Positions 10,357-20,521 of a stretch of 64,000 bases of DNA are shown piece after piece (position 1 is the first letter of the stretch; every line of letters starts with the position of its first letter). The position numbers were made by a program, and so were the translations under genes. The stretch is taken from assembly GCF_904849725.1 (NCBI RefSeq), contig NC_058518.1, positions 395,423,581 to 395,487,580 of the forward strand, written 5' to 3'. The DNA comes from Hordeum vulgare subsp. vulgare. Lineage: Eukaryota > Streptophyta > Magnoliopsida > Poales > Poaceae. The notes below the pieces were generated by a model that saw only the letters and a program-made list of their open reading frames with translations, was not told where the DNA came from and did no database searches.

Positions 10357-11909
10357 TGATACGTCTCCAACGTATCTATTATTTTTTATGGTTTCATGCC
10401 ATTATCTTGTCAAACTTTGGATGTTATGCATGCCTTTTATATATTTTTTGGGACTAACTTATTAACTCAGTGCCATGTGCCAGTTCCTGTTTTTTTTCAT
10501 TTTTTTGACCCCTTTCACAGGAGATTTTGAAACGGAGTCCAAACGGAAGAAAATCCCCGAAAAGATTTTTTCCGGAATGGAAGAAGATCGGGAAGCTTGA
10601 GAGCCAAGGCAGGGAAGCCTCAGGGGCCCCACAAGCCCCCACCCCACGGCTAGGGGGGAGGCCACGACCCACATGCTTGTGGGCCCCCTCGGCGCCCTCT
10701 GCCCTAGGGGTTGCGCCTATAAATTCCCTAAAAATCCCAAAAAAAAATTAGGAGATCATCGAAATTACTTTTTCGCCTCCGCAAGCTTCTGTCTCCGCAA
10801 GATCCCATCTGGGGCACGTTCTGGTGCCCTGCCGGAGGGGAGATTTGGATACGGAGGGCTTCTTCATCAACACCATGAGTTCTCCGATGATGCATGTGTA
10901 GTTCACCATAGACCTACGGGTCCATAGCTAGTAACTAGATGGCTTCTTCTCTCTCTTGGATCTTCAATACAAAGTTCTCCATGATCTTCATGGAGATCTA
11001 TCCGATGTAATCTTGTTTTGCGGTGTGTTTGTCGAGATCCGATGAATTGTGGATTTATGATCAAATTATCTATGAATCTTATTTGAGTTTCTTCTGATCT
11101 CTCTTATGCATGATTTCATATCCTTGTAATTCTCTTCGAGTTGTGGGTTTTGCCTGGCCAACTAGATATATGATTCTTGCAATAGGAGAAGTGCTTTGTT
11201 TTGGGTTCATACCATGCGGAGACCTCACCAAGTGACAGAAGGGGTAGCGAGGCACGCATCGTGTTGTTGCCATCAAGGGTAAAAAGATGGGGTTTTCATC
11301 ATTGGTTTGAGATTATACCTCTACATCATGTCATCTTGCTTAAGGCATTACTCTGTTCGTCATGAACTCAATACACTAGATGCATGCCGGATAGCGGTCG
11401 ATGTGTGGAGTAATAGTAGTAGATGCAGAAAGTATCGGTCTACTTGTCTCGGACGTGATGCCTATATGTATGATCATTGCCTTAGATATCGTCATGACTT
11501 TGCGCGGTTCTATCAATTGCTCGACGGTAATTTGTTCACCCACCGTGATATTTGCTATTTTGAGAGAAGCCACTAGTGAACATTATGGCCCCCAGGGTCT
11601 ACTCAACACCATATTTTCAACCTTACACTTTTTACTTCGTTGCACTTTCCGCCTTCAGATCTCACTTTGCAAACAATCTTGAAAGGATTGACAACCCCTT
11701 TGAAGCGTTGGGTCCAAGCTTGTTTGTGTTTGCGCAGGTACTCTGGACTTGACGAGACCCTCCTTATGGATCGATACCTTGGTTCTCAACTGAGGGAAAT
11801 ACTTACTGCTCATGTGCTGCATCACGCTTTCCTCTTCAAGGGAAAAACCAACGCAAGCTCAGTCTCCGTCAACGTGTCAATTTCTAGCGTTGTTGTTTGA
11901 GAAGTAGCA
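10357..11909 (+). repeat. 5' LTR of EA (1553 bp)
   Basis: Starts TGATACGTCTCCAACG and ends GAAGTAGCA just before the primer-site region. It matches the split 3' LTR and the LTRs of EB. It contains an inverted repeat (10623-10636 with 10675-10687), a TATA box and a long leader. An 89-residue open frame at 11307-11576 recurs in other LTR copies, but I do not take it as a gene. Confidence 0.9.
10718..10724 (+). promoter_or_regulatory. TATA box of the Sabrina-like LTR
   Basis: TATAAAT, in GCGCCTATAAATTCCC, kept in the EB LTRs as GGAATTTATAGGCGC on the other strand. It lies about 30 bases after the GCTTGTGGGCCCC arm of an inverted repeat. It is the likely Pol II core promoter, with transcription starting some 30 bases downstream. 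Confidence 0.65.
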
Positions 11910-11919
11910 GAAGGATTTC

Positions 11920-11937
11920 TCGCGCCGTTGTCGGGGA
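11920..11937 (+). other. Primer-binding site of EA, tRNA-Asp type with mismatches
   Basis: TCGCGCCGTTGTCGGGGA, ten bases inside the LTR. It matches the tRNA-Asp site in the other Gypsy elements here except for two transitions. Confidence 0.75.
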
Positions 11938-12144
11938 GGAAGATCAAGTCAAGGACTCATCCAAGTAGGTGTCGCAAACTCATCTCTTGCATTTACTTTG
12001 TTTGCCAGTTGCCTCTCATTTTCCTCTCCCCCACTTCACGAATTTGCCTTTTTTTCGTTTGCCTTCTTCGTTCGCCTTTTCGTCCGCCCTTTTTCTCGCG
12101 TGCTCTTTGTTTGCTTGTGTGCTTGCTTGCTTGCTGAAGTCACC

Positions 12145-13722
12145 ATGAATGAAAACACCAAACTTTGTGACTTCTCGAATACTAATGATAATGATTTTAT
12201 TAGTACTCCGATTGCTGCCGCCACTAGTGCGGAGTCATACGAAATCAATGCCGCTTTGCTGAATCTTGTTATGAAAGAGCAATTCTCTGGCCTTCCTAGT
12301 GAAGATGCCGCATCCCATCTCAATACCTTCATTGAGCTTTGCGATATGCAAAAGAAAAAATATGTGGATAATGACGTGATTAAATTGAAGATTTTTCCTT
12401 TCTCGTTGCGATATCGCGCAAAAACTTGGTTTTCTTCTTTGCCCAAAAATAGTATCGATTCTTGGGATAAGTGCAAAGATGCTTATATATCCAAGTATTT
12501 TCTGCCGGCTAAGATCAACTCTCACCGTAGTGATATCATGAATTTCAAGCAACTTGATCATGAACATGTTGCACAATCTTGGGAGAGAATGAAATTAATG
12601 ATTAGAAATTGTCCCGCTCATGGCTTGAGTCTTTGGATGATTATTCAAATCTTTTACGTTGGCTTGAATTTCGCTTCTAGAAATATCTTGGACTCCGCCT
12701 CAGGTGGAACGTTCATGGAAATCACGTTAGGGGAAGCCACAAAGCTCTTAGACAACATCATAACAAACTACTCTCAGTGGCACACTGAAAGGTCACCTAC
12801 TAGTAAGAAGGTACACGCTATAGAAGAAATTAACTCGTTGAGTGCTAAGATGGATGAGTTAATGAATTTGGTTGCTAGTAGAAGTGATCCTTTGGATCCT
12901 AATGATATGCCCTTGTCTTCTTTGATTGAGAGTAGCAACGCTAGCTTGGATGTTAATTTTGTTGGTAGGAATAACTTTGGCAACAACAATGCTTTTAGAG
13001 GAAACTATGTTCCTAGGCATTTTCCTAGTAACTCCTCTAATAACTTTGGCAACTCCTACAACAATACTCATGGAAATTACAATAGATTACCCTCTGATCT
13101 AGAGAGTAATATCAAAGAGTTCATCAACTCTCAAAATATTTTCAATCCGTCCATAGAGGAAAAGCTACTCAAAATTGACGATTTGGCTAAGAGCGTTGAT
13201 AGAATGTCTAGTGATGTTGATGCTTTGAAAGTTAGATGTGCTCCTCCCAAAATCAACATGGATGAAACTTTGAAAGCTATGCGTGTTTCCATGATTGAGA
13301 GCCAAGAAAGAACCGCCCAAATTTGTGCTAGACATGAATGGCTTAAAAAGGCGTGTTCTCGTGATGAGAATCACGAAGATCTTGAAGTGCTTGGTGTGAC
13401 TCCCATTGAATCTTTGTTTTCTTGTGTCAAACCTAATAATTATGGGGCTGGATATGAATCCACTTTGGTTGAAAAGTGCCCCAATGATTCAGAGTCCATC
13501 TATCTTGATGCTAAAAGCATTGAAAGTGGAGTAGAAGATGTTAAAATTTTGAGTAGTAATGAAATTACTACCGTGGATTTCAAGGAATTCAACTGTGATA
13601 GTTGTTCCTTGATTGAATGTATTTGTTTGATGCAATCCATGTTAAACTCTCCACACGTTTATAGCCAAAACAAAGCCTTTACCGATCATATCGTCGAAGC
13701 GATGATAAAATCTCTTGAATAG
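12145..13722 (+). CDS. gag: Gag of EA, intact 525-residue frame
   Basis: Long uninterrupted gag. I start at ATG 12145 (context CACCATGAA) because the 49 upstream codons are a low-complexity Phe/Cys/Leu-rich leader; the frame itself opens at 11998. The N-terminal third is a retrotransposon gag core (SHLNTFIELCDM, LFPFSLRYRAKTWFSSLP in type, DKCKDAYISKYFLPAKI, AQSWERMKLMIRNC). The middle has an Asn/Gly-rich tract (FGNNNAFRGNYVP, NNFGNSYNNTHG), followed by a charged, helix-prone C-terminus. There is no CCHC zinc knuckle. It would form the cytoplasmic particle. A stop at 13720-13722 separates it from the protease. It is distinct from the gag of the 18929 element and is the best-preserved coding frame of the Sabrina-like set. 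Confidence 0.85.
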   Translation: MNENTKLCDFSNTNDNDFISTPIAAATSAESYEINAALLNLVMKEQFSGLPSEDAASHLNTFIELCDMQKKKYVDNDVIKLKIFPFSLRYRAKTWFSSLPKNSIDSWDKCKDAYISKYFLPAKINSHRSDIMNFKQLDHEHVAQSWERMKLMIRNCPAHGLSLWMIIQIFYVGLNFASRNILDSASGGTFMEITLGEATKLLDNIITNYSQWHTERSPTSKKVHAIEEINSLSAKMDELMNLVASRSDPLDPNDMPLSSLIESSNASLDVNFVGRNNFGNNNAFRGNYVPRHFPSNSSNNFGNSYNNTHGNYNRLPSDLESNIKEFINSQNIFNPSIEEKLLKIDDLAKSVDRMSSDVDALKVRCAPPKINMDETLKAMRVSMIESQERTAQICARHEWLKKACSRDENHEDLEVLGVTPIESLFSCVKPNNYGAGYESTLVEKCPNDSESIYLDAKSIESGVEDVKILSSNEITTVDFKEFNCDSCSLIECICLMQSMLNSPHVYSQNKAFTDHIVEAMIKSLE

Positions 13723-13731
13723 AAACTTGAA

Positions 13732-14222
13732 TTGGAAGTCTCTATCCCTAGAAAACTTCATGATGAGTGGGAACCTACCATCAAAATAAAAATCAAAAAC
13801 TATGAATGCAATGCTTTGTGTGAATTGTGTGCTAGTGTTTCTGCGATTCCAAAGTCTTTATGTGATGTTCTGGGTTTTAATGAGATTGAAGAGTGTTCTC
13901 TTATTTTGCATATTGCTGATTCTATTGTCAAGAAACCCATGGGAAGGATCAATGATGTTCTTATTATTGCAAATAGGAACTATGTACCCGTGGATTTCAT
14001 TGTGTGCTTGACATTGATTGCAATCCTACATGCCCTATTATTCTTGGTAGACCTTTCCTAAGGACTATCGGTGCTATCATCAATATGAAGGAAGGGAATA
14101 TTAGATTTCAATTTCCTTTAAGCAAGGGCATGGAACACTTTCATATAAATAAAATAATATTTCCTTATGATTCCATGATGAGGGCCACTTATGGTTTGAG
14201 CACCAAAGACGACGATACGTGA
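13732..14222 (+). pseudogene. Aspartic protease of EA, mutated and frameshifted
   Basis: Follows gag by one stop codon. The frame at 13732-14061 has the retropepsin-like stretch CELCASVSAIPKSL, but the catalytic Asp-x-Gly has become Glu-x-Cys, so it should be inactive. A frameshift near 14000 moves the second half (CPIILGRPFLRTIGAIINM, the usual second part of this domain) into the frame at 14004-14222, which ends GLSTKDDDT. Nothing resembling reverse transcriptase follows; the coding part of EA ends here. Confidence 0.8.
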
Positions 14223-14866
14223 TTCTATCGCTTTTATGCCTAGCTAAGGGCGTTAAACAATAGCGCTTGTTGGGAGGCAACCCAATGAATTTATCTTTTT
14301 ATTTCTGTTTTGTTGCGTGCACACTTTCATAATTCTGTCGTGATTGTGTTTTTTGTGTTTCTTTTTCTGTTTGAGCCAAGCAAAACCTTTATGACTAGTC
14401 TCGGTAATGGTTGTTTGATCCTGCTAGAAAAAGACAGAAACTTTTCGCTCACTAGATGATTTTTCATTTTTATTCAGAAAGAGCTTTTGAGTTGCTGCTG
14501 GTTCATATGCTTTTTTCCCAGGCCGTCGTAATTTTTCAGATTTTTTGAGGTACCAGAAGTATACGAAGTATACAGATTGCTACAGACTGGTCTGTTTTGA
14601 CAGATTCTATTTTTGTTGAGTTGGTTACTTGTTTTGATGAAACTATGGTTAGTATCGGGGGGTACTAGCCATGGAAAAGTGAGAATACAGTAGCACAACA
14701 TCAATATAGATAGAATTCAAGTTTGCTACAGTACCAAAATAAGTGGTAGTTTGTTTTCTTGTGCTAATGTTATCACGAGTTTCTGTTTAAGTTTTGTGTT
14801 GTGAAGTTTTCAAGTTTTGGGTGATGTTCTCATGGACAATGAGATAAGGAGTGGAAAGAACTCAAG

Positions 14867-14949
14867 CTTGGGGATGCCCAAGGCATCCCAAGCCAAATTC
14901 AAGGACACCAAAAAGCCTAAGCTTGGGGATTCCTCGGGAAGGCATCCCC
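14867..14949 (+). other. Paired RNA hairpins in EA
   Basis: First hairpin: arm CTTGGGGATGCC (14867-14878), loop CAA, arm GGCATCCCAAG (14882-14892). Second: arm GGGGATTCC (925-933 of the 14 kb block) against GGCATCCCC (14941-14949), with one mismatch. The same pair exists in EB (37682-37764) and EC (54902-54985). Confidence 0.7.
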
Positions 14950-16053
14950 TCTTTCGTCTTCAATCCATCGGTAACATTACTTGGAGCTATATTTTTATTC
15001 ACCACATGATATGTGTTTTGCTTGGAGCGTCTTGTATCTTAGGATTATTTTCTTTTGTTGTGTCACAATCATCCTCGCTTCACACCTTTTTGAGAGAGAG
15101 ACATGCACTCATCGTGATTTTGCTAGAATGCTCATAGTGCTTCACTTATATCTTTTGAGCTAGATACTTTTGCTCATAGTGCTTCACTTATATCTTTTGA
15201 GCTAGATACTTTTGCTCTTGTGCTTCACTTATATCTTTAGAGCACGGCGGTGTGTGATTTGGTAGTTGGCTAATGCTATGAAAGTAGTCCCAGACGTGAT
15301 AGCTACACAAAGAGGATGCAAAAACCTCCATCTTCATGTACATTGAGTAGAAAGAGAAGTTTTGATTCCTCTCAATTAGTTTTGAGACCTGGAATTGGTA
15401 ATATTAAAAGTTATGTTAGTAGGGTGTTGTGAATCTAGAAATACTTTTGTTGAAGTTAGTGATTCACGTAGCATGCACGTATGGTGAACCGCTATGTTAG
15501 GAAGTCGGAGCATAATTGATCTATCGATTGTCATCCTTTGTGTTGAGGTCGGGATCGCGCGATGGTTAACACCTACCAACCCTTCCCCTCGGAGTATGCG
15601 TTTAGCACTTTGTTTCGGTTACTAATAAAAACTCTCGCGACAAGTATGTGAGTTCTTCATGACTAATGTGAGTCCATGGTATAAATGCACTTTCACCTTC
15701 CACCTCTGCTAGCCTCTCTAGTGCCGCACAATTCTCGCCGGTACACAAACCAACCATATGCCTTCCTCAAAACAGCCACCATACCTACCTACTATGGCAT
15801 TTTCATAGCCATTCCGAGATATATTGCCATGCAACATCCACCGTTCCGTCTCATGACTTGTGCCGTCACACTCATATTGCCATTGCAAGATCGTAAGATA
15901 GCTAACGAGATGTTTCAACATCATACGCCATGCCAGATCGTTGCACATCCCGGTACACTACCGGAGGCATTTCCTATGGAGTCATCATCATCATTTTGAG
16001 CTGTGAGTAAATAAAAGTGTGATGATCATCATTATTAGAGCATTGTCCCATGC

Positions 16054-16148
16054 GAGAAAAAAAAGAGACAAAGAGCCCAAGAATTAAAAAAAAGAGGCCT
16101 AAGAGCCCAAATGAAAAAAGAAGAAAAGAGAGAAAAAGAGACAAGGGA
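16054..16148 (+). other. Purine-rich tract of EA
   Basis: About 95 bases almost free of pyrimidines except for repeated GAGCCCAA and GAGGCCTAA islands. The equivalent in EB, on the other strand, is a CT-rich run at about 31593-31712. Confidence 0.7.
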
Positions 16149-16909
16149 CAATGCTACTATCTTTTTCCACAATTGTGCTTCATAATAGCACCATGTTCTT
16201 CATGATTGAGAGCTTCTTTCTTTGTCACTACCATATGCTAGTGGGAACCTTCGTTATATAACTTGGCTTGTATATTCCAATGATGGGCTTCCTCAAAATT
16301 TCCCTAGGTCTTCCTGAGCAAGCAAGTTGGATGCACACCCACTAGTTCTACTTTTGAGCTTTCACATACTTATAGCTCTAGTGCATCTCTTGTATGGCAA
16401 TCCCTACTCATTCACATTGATATCTATTAATGGGCATCTCCATAGCCTTTTGATATGCCGAGTCAATGTGACCATCTCCTCCTTTTTGTCTCACAACCAC
16501 CACCACACTCTATTCCACCTATAGTGCTATATCCATGGCTCGTGCTAATGTATTGCGTGATAGTTATAAAAAGTTTGAGAAAGTAATAGTGTGAAAACAA
16601 TTACTTGGCCAATACCGGGGTTGTGCATGATTTACATTAGTTGTTTGAGGATGATGGAGCATAGCCAGACTATATGATTTTGTAGGGATAACTTTCATTC
16701 GCCTTGTTATTTTGAAAGTTCATGATTACTTTGCTAGTTTGCTTGAAGTATTATTGTTTTCATGTCAATAGCAAACTATTGTTTCGAATCTTACGGATTT
16801 GAACATTCATGTCACGTGAAAGAAGTTGCAAAGGACAACTATGCTAGGTAGCATTTCACATCAAAAACTCATTCTTTATCACTTCCCTACTCGAGGACGA
16901 GCAGGAGTT

Positions 16910-16924
16910 AAGCTTGGGGATGCT
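16910..16924 (+). other. Polypurine tract of EA
   Basis: AAGCTTGGGGATGCT directly before the TGATAC start of the 3' LTR. The same tract precedes the 3' LTR of EB (reverse strand, 30815-30829). Confidence 0.75.
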
Positions 16925-16930
16925 TGATAC

Positions 16931-18748
16931 TGTTGGAATTATGCCCTAGAGGCAATAATAAATATAGTTATTATTATAATTCTTGTATCATGATAATCGT
17001 TTATTATCCATGCTATAATTGTATTGAATGAAGACTCATTTACATGTGTGGATACATAGACAAAACACCGTCCCCAGCAAGCCTCTAGTTGGCTAGCCAG
17101 TTGATCAAAGATAGTCAGTGTCTTCTGATTATGAACAAGGTGTTGTTGCTTGATAACTGGATCACGTCATTAGGAGAATCACGTGATGGACTAGACCCAA
17201 ACTAATAGACCTAGCATGTTGATCGCGTCATTTTGTTGCTACTGTTTTCTGCGTGTCAAGTATTTATTCCTATGACCATGAGATCATATAACTCACTGAC
17301 ACCGGAGGAATGCTTTGTGTGTATCAAACGTCGCAACGTAACTGGGTGACTATAAAGATGCTCTACAGGTATCTCCGAAGGTGTTAGTTGAGTTAGTATG
17401 GATCAAGACTGGGATTTGTCACTCCGTGTGACGGAGAGGTATCTCGGGGCCCACTCGGTAATACAACATCACACACAAGCCTTGCAAGCAATGTAACTTA
17501 GTGTAAGTTGCGGGATCTTGCATTACGGAATGAGTAAAGAGACTTGCCGGTAAACGAGATTGAAATAGGTATGCGGATACTGACGATCGAATCTCGGGCA
17601 AGTAACATACCGAAGGACAAAGGGAATGACATACGGGATTATATGAATCCTTGGCACTGAGGTTCAAACGATAAGATCTTCGTAGAATATGTAGGATCCA
17701 ATATGGGCATCCAGGTCCCGCTATTGGATATTGACCGAGGAGTCTCTCGGGTCATGTGTACATAGTTCTCGAACCAGCAGGGTCTGCACACTTAAGGTTC
17801 GACGTTGTTTTATGCGTATTTGAGTTATATGGTTGGTTACCGAATGTTGTTCGGAGTCCCGGATGAGATCACGGACATCACTAGGGTTTCCGGAATGGTC
17901 CGGAAACGAAGATTGATATATATAGGATGACCTCATTTGATTACCGGAAGGTTTTCGGAGTTACCGGGAATGTACCGGGAATGACGAATGGGTTCCGGGA
18001 GTTCACCGGGGGGGCAACCCAGCCTGGGGAAGCCCATAGGCCTTGAGGGTGGCACACCAGCCCTTAGTGGGCTGGTGGGACAGCCCAAAAGGGCCCTATG
18101 CGCCTAGGAAAGAAAATCAAAGAGAAAAAAGAAAGAGGAGGTGGGAAGGGAAGGAAGGACTCCCACCCACCAAACCAAGTCCAACTCGGTTTGGGGGGGG
18201 GAGCCTTCCCCCTTGGACTCGGCCGACCCCTTTGGGCCTCCTTGAGCCCCAAGGCAAGGTCCCCTCCCTCCCACCTATATATACGGAGGTTTTAGGGCTG
18301 ATTTGAGACGACTTTTCCACGGCAGCCCGACCACATACCTCCACGGTTTTTCCTCTAGATCGCGTTTCTGCGGAGCTCGGGCGGAGCCCTGCTGAGACAA
18401 GGTCATCACCAACCTCCGGAGCGCCGTCACACTGCCGGAGAACTCTTCTACCTCTTCGTCTCTCTTGCTGGATCAAGAAGGCCGAGATCATCGTCGAGTT
18501 GTACGTGTGTTGAACGCGGAGGTGCCGTCCGTTCGGTACTAGATCGTGGGACTGATCGCGGGATTGTTCGCGGGGCGGATCGAGGGACGTGAGGACGTTC
18601 CACTACATCAACCGCGTTCACTAACGCTTCTGCTGTACGGTCTACAAGGGTACGTAGATCACTCATCCCCTCTCGTAGATGGACATCACCATGATAGGTC
18701 TTCGTGCGCGTAAGAAAATTTTTGTTTCCCATGCGACGTTCACCAACA
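16931..18748 (+). mobile_element. Solo LTR, BARE1/WIS/Angela group
   Basis: 1818-bp LTR starting TGTTGGAATTATGCCC and ending GACGTTCACCAACA, flanked by GATAC (16926-16930 and 18749-18753). No internal sequence accompanies it, so it is the product of LTR-LTR recombination of a Copia element. It is close to the LTRs of the full element at 43694-52518. The frames inside (18043-18732) are LTR sequence and not genes. Confidence 0.93.
18276..18283 (+). promoter_or_regulatory. TATA box of the Angela-type solo LTR
   Basis: TATATATA in CACCTATATATACGGAGG. It is conserved in the other LTRs of this group on the opposite strand (CCGTATATATAGGGGG near 44157, 51158 and 57737). It is the likely core promoter and could still drive transcription into neighbouring sequence. 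Confidence 0.6.
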
Positions 18749-18928
18749 GATACGTCTCCAACGTATCTATAATTTTTTATGGCTTCATGATATTATCTTG
18801 TCAAACTTTGGATGTTATGCATGCCTTTTATATATTTTTTGGGACTAACTTATTAACTCGGTGTCATGTGCCAGTTCCTTTTTTTCCATGTTTTTGACCC
18901 CTTTCATAGGAGATTTTGAAACGGAGTC

Positions 18929-20415
18929 TGATACGTCCATTTTGCATCATGCTTTCATGTTGATATTTATTGCTTTATGGGCTGTTATATTACTTTGTGG
19001 TGCCATATTTATGCCTTTTCTCTCTTATTTTGCAAGGTTTATTTGAACAGGGAGAATTCAGGCAGGTGGAATTCTGGACTGGAAAAGGAGCAAATCTTAG
19101 TCCACTATTCCGCACATCTCCAAATGCCCTGAAAAGTTACGTGGAATTTTTTGGGATTATATAAAAAATACTGGGCTGAAGAAGTACCAGAGGGGGGCTG
19201 CCAGGGCGCCACAAGCCCTGCCACCGCCACCCCCCTGGTGGCGGATGGCAAGCTTGTGGGCTCCCTGACGGCCCATTGGCCCCCCTCTTTTGCTATATGA
19301 AGGGTTTCGTTCCAGAAATCGGGAGCTTTTTCGTGGTTTCGCCGCCGCCACGAGGCGGAACATGAGCAGATCCAATCTAGAGCTCTGGCAGGACGATCCT
19401 GCCGGGGAAACTTCCCTCCCGGAGGGGGAAATCATCGCCATCGTCATCACCAACACTCCTCTCGTCGGAGGGGAGGCATCTTCATCAACATATTCATCAG
19501 CACCATCTCCTCTCCAATCCTTAGTTCATCTCTTGTAACCAATCTCCGTCTCACGACTCGGATTGGTACTTGTAAGGTTACTAGTAGTGTTGATTACTCT
19601 TTGTAGTTGATGCTAGTTGGATTACTTGGTGGAAGAGTTTATGTTCAGATCCTTGATGCTATTCATTACACCTATGATCATGATTATGATTATGCTTTGT
19701 GAGTAGTTACTTTTGTTCCTGAGGACATGGGATAAGTCATGTTAATAATAGTCATGTGAATTTGATATCCGTTTGGTATTTTGATATGTTGTATGTTGTT
19801 TTTCCTCTAGTGGTGTTATGTGAACGTCGACTACATAACACTTCACCATATTTGGGACTAGATAAAGGCATTGAGGAGTAGTAAGTAGATCATGGGTTGC
19901 TGGAGTGACAGAAGCTTAAACCCCAGTCTATGCGTTGCTTCGTGAGGGGCTGACGTTGTCTTAATTCTTCTTTCGTAGTTGTGGATGCTTGCGAGAAGGG
20001 TTAATCATAAGTGGGATGCTTGTCCAAGTAAGGGCAGTACCCAAGAGTCGGCCCACCCACATATCAAACTATCAAAGTAACGAACGCAAATCACATGAAC
20101 ATGATGAAACTAGCATGACAGAAATTCCCGTGTGTCCTCGAGGGCGTTTTTCCTCCTATAAGACTTTGTTCAGGCTTGTCCCTTGCTACAAAAGGGATTG
20201 GGCCACTTGCTGCACTATTGCCACTAGTTGTTAGTAGTTACTTTTCGCTTGCTACGTTTCACCTCACTACACCATCACTTGTTACCGCTACTTTCAGTGC
20301 TTGTAGTTATTACCTTGCTGAAAACTGTTTATCAGAGCCTTCTGCTCCTCATTGGGTTCGACACTCTTACTTATTTAAAGGACTAAGATTGATCCCCTAT
20401 ACTTGTGGGTCATCA
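18929..20415 (+). repeat. 5' LTR of F1 (1487 bp)
   Basis: Starts TGATACGTCCATTTTGC and ends GTGGGTCATCA. Compared with the 3' LTR and with copy 1 it lacks about 32 bases near 19951 (the TTTGGATCCACTAG... stretch). It has a nested inverted repeat: outer arms 19209-19216/19252-19259 (CCACAAGC/GCTTGTGG) and inner arms 19224-19230/19238-19244 (CCGCCAC/GTGGCGG). Confidence 0.93.
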
Positions 20416-20426
20416 AGACTCTTTTC

Positions 20427-20444
20427 TGGTGCCGTTGCCGGGGA
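20427..20444 (+). other. Primer-binding site of F1, tRNA-Asp type
   Basis: TGGTGCCGTTGCCGGGGA, 11 bases after the LTR, one mismatch to the site of copy 1. It is followed 14 bases later by the splice-donor-like TTGGTAAGTGG (GT at 20459). Confidence 0.85.
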
Positions 20445-20521
20445 GTGAAGCGCCTTTGGTAAGTGGAAATTGGTAAGGAAACATTTTTATACTATGCTGA
20501 AATTTATTGTCACTTGTCACT

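Larger units (their letters stand above)
14223..16909 (+). other. Non-coding 3' internal region of EA
   Basis: About 2.7 kb without a supportable gene. Large parts recur in EB (30830-32513 and 37412-38328, reverse strand) and, more diverged, in EC (54409-56717). Conserved landmarks are the CTAGCTAAGGGCGTTAAAC segment just after the protease, two hairpins at 14867-14949, a repeated CTTCACTTATATCTTTTGAG unit (15139-15235), the block 15660-16010 and a purine-rich tract at 16054-16148. Conservation across elements with different coding content suggests cis-acting RNA functions such as packaging or replication; this is inference. Confidence 0.75.

Noticed and set aside
11307..11576. 89-residue frame in the Sabrina-like LTR, open in four LTRs (also 29598-29846, 39560-39829, 41456-41725)
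   Set aside because: The LTRs are too similar for open frames to mean selection, and the diverged EC LTR does not keep it. No domain and no clear initiation context.
15139..15235. CRISPR-like array: the CTTCACTTATATCTTTTGAG unit repeated
   Set aside because: Two or three near-tandem copies with no unique spacers, conserved in all Sabrina-like elements; a simple internal duplication in a plant retroelement.
18043..18732. Several Pro/Arg-rich frames in the Angela-type LTRs (also 44047-44639, 51049-51645, 57626-58030)
   Set aside because: They lie in GC-rich LTR sequence, run on both strands and recur only because the LTR recurs.
20427..20444. Possible tRNA-Asp gene fragment
   Set aside because: Only the 18 bases complementary to the tRNA 3' end are present, at the fixed place after an LTR; it is a primer site.
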